7,994 nucleotides of DNA, from positions 1 to 7,994 of the forward strand of contig DXIA01000124.1 of the NCBI GenBank assembly GCA_019113125.1, written 5' to 3'. Position 1 is the first letter of the stretch. Each line of letters starts with the position of its first letter. This document shows positions 5,459 to 7,994 of this stretch, one piece after another. The position numbers and the translations under genes are program-made. The notes under the pieces were generated by a model. It saw only the letters and a program-made list of their open reading frames with translations. It was not told the origin of the DNA and ran no database searches. Source of the DNA: Candidatus Pygmaiobacter gallistercoris. Lineage in GTDB: Bacteria > Bacillota > Clostridia > Oscillospirales > Ruminococcaceae.

Positions 5459-6403
5459 TTGTCCAGTTATCGTGAATTCAGGGCACAGGTGAGAAAAAAG
5501 CGGCGGCGCAGGATGCTGCAGCGGGGTCTGCTCATCCTGCTGATCGCGGTGCTGCTGTGCGGCACCGCCTTTCTGGCGGTCCGGCTGGCCGGGCTGCTGC
5601 GCTCCCCGCAGCAGGAATCAGAGACCCAGTCCGCCGACAGCGCCCAGAGCAGCAGTTCGGGTGGACTGCCCTATGTTCCGGGGTCGGTGGGGCAGACGAT
5701 CAACGCCTTTGCACCGATGGGAGCCGATCGGCGGATGTATGCACTGCCCGAGAACGGGCAGGTGGACCTCTCTTATTTTAATGACGCGACCTTTGTCGGG
5801 GACTCGATCACCACCGGCTGGGATGTCTACCGCAGTGTGACCGGACTGCCGAACGCCCATGTCGTTGCGACGATCGGCGGCCGGCCGCCGGTCGACGGGG
5901 TGCTCTGGAAGGACAGCAATACCGGTGGGACCTATGATCCGATGCAGGCGATTGTCGCCACCGCACCAAAGAAGATCTATGTCATGTTTGGCACCAATGT
6001 GCTGGTGAGCCAGGGGGAGAACATCGAGGACAAGTTCATCTCGGATTACGGCAGGTTTCTCGACGACCTCCGCAGCAGGATCCCCGACTGTGAGATCTAT
6101 GTCCAGTCCATCCTGCTGCCCACCGCGGAGGGCACCGCAAAAAAGCCCGGGCTCAGCCCCGATCGGATCACCCGGGTCAACGACCGGTTGGCGGTGCTTG
6201 CGTTTGAGAAGGGCTGCCACTACCTCGACATCCAGTCGCTGCTGTGTCGGAACGGGGTACTCAATCCCGACATCGCCCAACCGGACGGCATCCACATCAA
6301 GCCGCAGGCCTATGTTCAGTGGCTGGATTATCTTTCAAAACACACCGTCTACAGCGCGACCTCGACCTACCTCGGCGGTTCGCCGGTCGCTGCGGCGCAG
6401 TAA
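5459..6403 (+). CDS. Membrane-anchored SGNH/GDSL-type hydrolase
   Basis: This is a 314-residue protein with a very basic cytoplasmic head (KKRRRR at 13-18), one membrane segment at about 23-46, and a Ser/Gln-rich linker to about 70. An extracytoplasmic SGNH hydrolase domain then follows, so it probably acts on an ester (for example an acetyl group on wall or surface glycans) outside the membrane. The catalytic blocks are complete: FVGDSITTG with nucleophile Ser116, the block II glycines at 140-141 (TIGG), FGTN with Asn180, and PDGIH with Asp276 and His279. The start is a TTG at 5459-5461 with TTGGAG 8-10 nt upstream. The next in-frame ATG (Met19) would delete most of the basic head and has no ribosome site. 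The gene is monocistronic, with a promoter/repeat region upstream and a strong terminator immediately after its TAA. The substrate cannot be read from the sequence. Confidence 0.88.
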   Translation: MSSYREFRAQVRKKRRRRMLQRGLLILLIAVLLCGTAFLAVRLAGLLRSPQQESETQSADSAQSSSSGGLPYVPGSVGQTINAFAPMGADRRMYALPENGQVDLSYFNDATFVGDSITTGWDVYRSVTGLPNAHVVATIGGRPPVDGVLWKDSNTGGTYDPMQAIVATAPKKIYVMFGTNVLVSQGENIEDKFISDYGRFLDDLRSRIPDCEIYVQSILLPTAEGTAKKPGLSPDRITRVNDRLAVLAFEKGCHYLDIQSLLCRNGVLNPDIAQPDGIHIKPQAYVQWLDYLSKHTVYSATSTYLGGSPVAAAQ

Positions 6404-6434
6404 AAAAGAGGGACAGCGCAGCTGTCCCTCTTTT
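6404..6434. terminator. Bidirectional terminator between convergent genes
   Basis: A perfect 14-bp stem (AAAAGAGGGACAGC at 6404-6417 with 6421-6434, loop GCA) has an A-run on one side and a T-run on the other, so it works in both directions. It begins one base after the SGNH hydrolase stop and lies 13 nt past the stop of the opposing DUF4825-like gene. Confidence 0.92.
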
Positions 6435-6447
6435 GTCTGTTTGCGCG

Positions 6448-6999
6448 CTAAGCTTGCTGTTCAAAGAACTGCCGGCAGAACGATTCGGAGGAGATCCGGT
6501 CCTGCACCTTGACGGCCCAGTTTTCCTTGTCGAGCAGGGCGGACAGCGGCGCGCCGAGAATCTCTTCCAGCCGGGCTCTGGTAAAGGTATAACTGTCGCC
6601 CGAAAATGCGTAGGTGATCCCGGACAGATTGTCGATCGCCGCCATCGCCGCGATGGAATTGTAGACAAGGTCCCGCTGTACCGTCTCCTCCCCGATGTTC
6701 CAGACGGTGTCCAGATAGTTGACGGTCAGGGTGCAGGTATCGGAATCAATCTGAAACTTCATCGGAACATTGTTGAGCGGCAGGGCATAGAACAGCTGGG
6801 TCGTGTTGCTCACATTGCCCAAATAGGGGTTTTTGAACTTTTCGACGGCGGTGATGTCGTGGGTCAGCGCGTCGGTCTGCCGAAGGGTGTATTCCTCCCC
6901 GCGCGCCTTGATTGCCGGAAGGATCCAGAACTGAATCAGGTAGAACAGGACCGCTGCAACGGCGATCAGACAGAGGATCAGCTTGCTCTTTTTGGTCAT
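6448..6999 (-). CDS. Membrane-anchored protein, probably DUF4825 family
   Basis: This 183-residue protein has a basic start (MTKKSK), one hydrophobic segment at about 7-30, and a soluble domain presumably outside the membrane. The stretch from FKNPYLGNVSNTTQLFYALP resembles the start of DUF4825, a domain of unknown function found in Firmicutes; this is recognition by pattern, not by search. The C-terminal part (AFSGDSYTFTRARLEEILG and onward) matches no function I know. The ATG at 6997-6999 has AAGGA about 8 nt upstream. It is the third gene of the PadR operon, starting 4 nt after the stop of the permease-prefix gene, so it very likely shares that transcript. It ends just before the bidirectional terminator. 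It could be a small sensor or accessory subunit; function unknown. Confidence 0.75.
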   Translation of the reverse strand: MTKKSKLILCLIAVAAVLFYLIQFWILPAIKARGEEYTLRQTDALTHDITAVEKFKNPYLGNVSNTTQLFYALPLNNVPMKFQIDSDTCTLTVNYLDTVWNIGEETVQRDLVYNSIAAMAAIDNLSGITYAFSGDSYTFTRARLEEILGAPLSALLDKENWAVKVQDRISSESFCRQFFEQQA

Positions 7000-7003
7000 C
7001 TTC

Positions 7004-7657
7004 TCAGTCCTTTCTGTTTTTGTACAGAATTTTGGGGAAACTGCCCACCGTGATCGGAATCAGGATGGTGAGCAGCGGCGGATAGAACCGCATCACAAGA
7101 GCGGCAAATTGATACGGGCCGGTGAAGACGACCGGCCGGCCGAACCAGAGGTTGCTCGCAAAGGTCACCGCCGCAATCACCCCGGTGCAGACGAGAAAGA
7201 ACAGCCCCCAGAGGATCCAGACGATGGTTCTGCGCCGACGGGCGGCGCTGATCGAGAGAAAGGCGACCGCGTCGGACGGGTTTTTGATCCGCCACAGATA
7301 GAGCAGGCCGAAGATCAGGGTCAGCCAGAATCCCAATGTGCTGAAAAAACCAAAGCGGAAAAAGAGCAGCGGCAGCGAGAGAATCCAGAAGAGGACGCAG
7401 CTCAGCAGCGTCGTCTGCAGGCAGGCCGCGCGGTAGCTCCCGACACAGGTCAGCTGGTTGCCGTCAATCAGCGAATCCACCGAGGACAGGCTCTCCTTTG
7501 CCTTTTCGGTCGCAGCGGCCTCGTCAAATCCCTGCGCCATCAGGTCCTCCCGTTTCGCGATCATATTGCTCAGGATCTCTTCCCGCAGATCCCGCACCTC
7601 CGGCGTCATCCGCTGGTGGCGGAACAGGCCGTCGACATAAGTTTCCAAATCGGTCAT
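7004..7657 (-). CDS. Permease-prefix (HAAS-like) domain integral membrane protein
   Basis: The 217-residue protein begins with a cytoplasmic helical domain (residues 1-62: MTDLETYVDGLFRHQR, then EVRDLREEILSNM and GFDEAAATEKAKESL). This pattern is known as the permease prefix/HAAS-type module that accompanies PadR regulators. Four membrane segments follow at about 79-100, 104-122, 143-167 and 184-208, with the basic loop ARRRR at 139-143. It ends in a short basic tail. I start at the ATG at 7655-7657, which overlaps the padR stop by four bases (ATGA) and has GGAGGGG just upstream. The frame is open further upstream only because it runs through padR. By family analogy, the N-terminal domain may contact PadR or set membrane topology; the transported or sensed molecule is unknown. 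No ATPase is encoded nearby. Confidence 0.83.
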   Translation of the reverse strand: MTDLETYVDGLFRHQRMTPEVRDLREEILSNMIAKREDLMAQGFDEAAATEKAKESLSSVDSLIDGNQLTCVGSYRAACLQTTLLSCVLFWILSLPLLFFRFGFFSTLGFWLTLIFGLLYLWRIKNPSDAVAFLSISAARRRRTIVWILWGLFFLVCTGVIAAVTFASNLWFGRPVVFTGPYQFAALVMRFYPPLLTILIPITVGSFPKILYKNRKD

Positions 7658-7994
7658 CTGCAATCCCCTCCCAGAATCAGCATGTTGATGATCTTCTCGG
7701 CATGGAGCCATTCTGCAAGCGCTTTTTCATAGGCGTCGATGCCGATTTCGGTGATGTGGTAGTATTTGCGCCGCCCGCCCTGGGATTCATCGCCCCAGTA
7801 GCTGGTGATGGCCCCTTGTTTTTCCAGCCGTTTCAGACTGGTATACAGCGACGGCTCCTTCAGCTCGTAGGCGTGGCCACTGTTTGTGGCCACCGCCTTC
7901 ATGATTTCGTAGCCGTAGTTGTCGCCATCCCGCAGGATCTTCAGCAGGATGGTGTCGATGTGGCCGCGAATAAGGTCGCTGTTGATGTTCTGCT
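7654..7994 (-). CDS. PadR family transcriptional regulator (5' end beyond the window)
   Basis: This is a winged-helix DNA-binding regulator. The visible part is 112 residues and lacks only the first few codons, which lie past the right edge. It reads QNINSDLIRGHIDTILLKIL, then the recognition region DGDNYGYEIMKAV, EPSLYTSLKRLEKQGAITSYWG, the wing GGRRKYYHITEIG and a C-terminal dimerisation helix ending HAEKIINMLILGGDCR. All are standard for the short (subfamily 2) PadR type. The frame runs without a stop to the window edge, so the internal ATG near 7902 is not the start. The stop overlaps the next gene's ATG by four bases. PadR proteins typically repress their own operon, and the two membrane proteins downstream are the probable targets. 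No operator is visible because the promoter lies outside the window. Confidence 0.92.
   Translation of the reverse strand, partial: QNINSDLIRGHIDTILLKILRDGDNYGYEIMKAVATNSGHAYELKEPSLYTSLKRLEKQGAITSYWGDESQGGRRKYYHITEIGIDAYEKALAEWLHAEKIINMLILGGDCR

Noticed and set aside
6983..7732. Plus-strand open frame of 249 codons opposite the permease-prefix gene
   Set aside because: It is rich in charged residues and Gln with no motif; the minus-strand protein has clear membrane segments and operon overlap.

Overview
The window looks like ordinary chromosome from a high-GC member of the Firmicutes, most likely class Clostridia (Oscillospiraceae/Ruminococcaceae-like). The basis is a canonical T-box leader, sigma-A style promoters, strong GGAGG-type ribosome binding sites, TTG starts, a PadR/permease-prefix operon and GC-rich coding sequence with AT-rich control regions. 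This placement is inference; no rRNA or marker gene is present. I see no tRNA, rRNA, CRISPR array, transposase, phage gene or toxin-antitoxin pair.

Layout, left to right. Positions 1-229 are non-coding and dominated by a ~128-nt imperfect inverted repeat (47-174). Positions 230-2653, minus strand, hold a complete methionine ABC importer operon in the order metN-metI-metQ. It is preceded (2687-3016) by a sigma-A promoter and a tRNA-Met-responsive T-box with an ATG specifier and a strong leader terminator. The MetN is short and lacks the usual C-terminal methionine-sensing domain. Two tandem hairpins sit between metI and metQ. Positions 3083-4558, minus strand, hold an SppA-like S49 peptidase gene that carries a one-base frameshift, overlapped at its 3' end by an RDD-family membrane protein gene. 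A divergent intergenic region (4559-4690) carries back-to-back promoters for sppA and for a plus-strand Nim/PNPOx-like flavin protein (4691-5173). An AT-rich non-coding stretch (5174-5458) then carries a promoter with a perfect 14-bp tandem repeat just downstream of its -10 box. It drives a membrane-anchored SGNH/GDSL hydrolase (5459-6403) that ends in a strong bidirectional terminator. Convergent to it, on the minus strand and running off the right edge, is a PadR regulator - permease-prefix membrane protein - DUF4825-like protein operon.

How the genes work together: metNIQ forms one importer (MetQ captures methionine, MetI is the channel, MetN the ATPase), and the T-box lets uncharged tRNA-Met switch it on. 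The SppA/RDD pair and the PadR operon are separate membrane/envelope units, and the PadR protein probably controls its own operon. I did not find evidence for a wholly new system. The most unusual points are the long hairpin at the left end, the frameshifted sppA, the MetN without a sensing domain combined with T-box control, and the operator-like tandem repeat ahead of the SGNH hydrolase.
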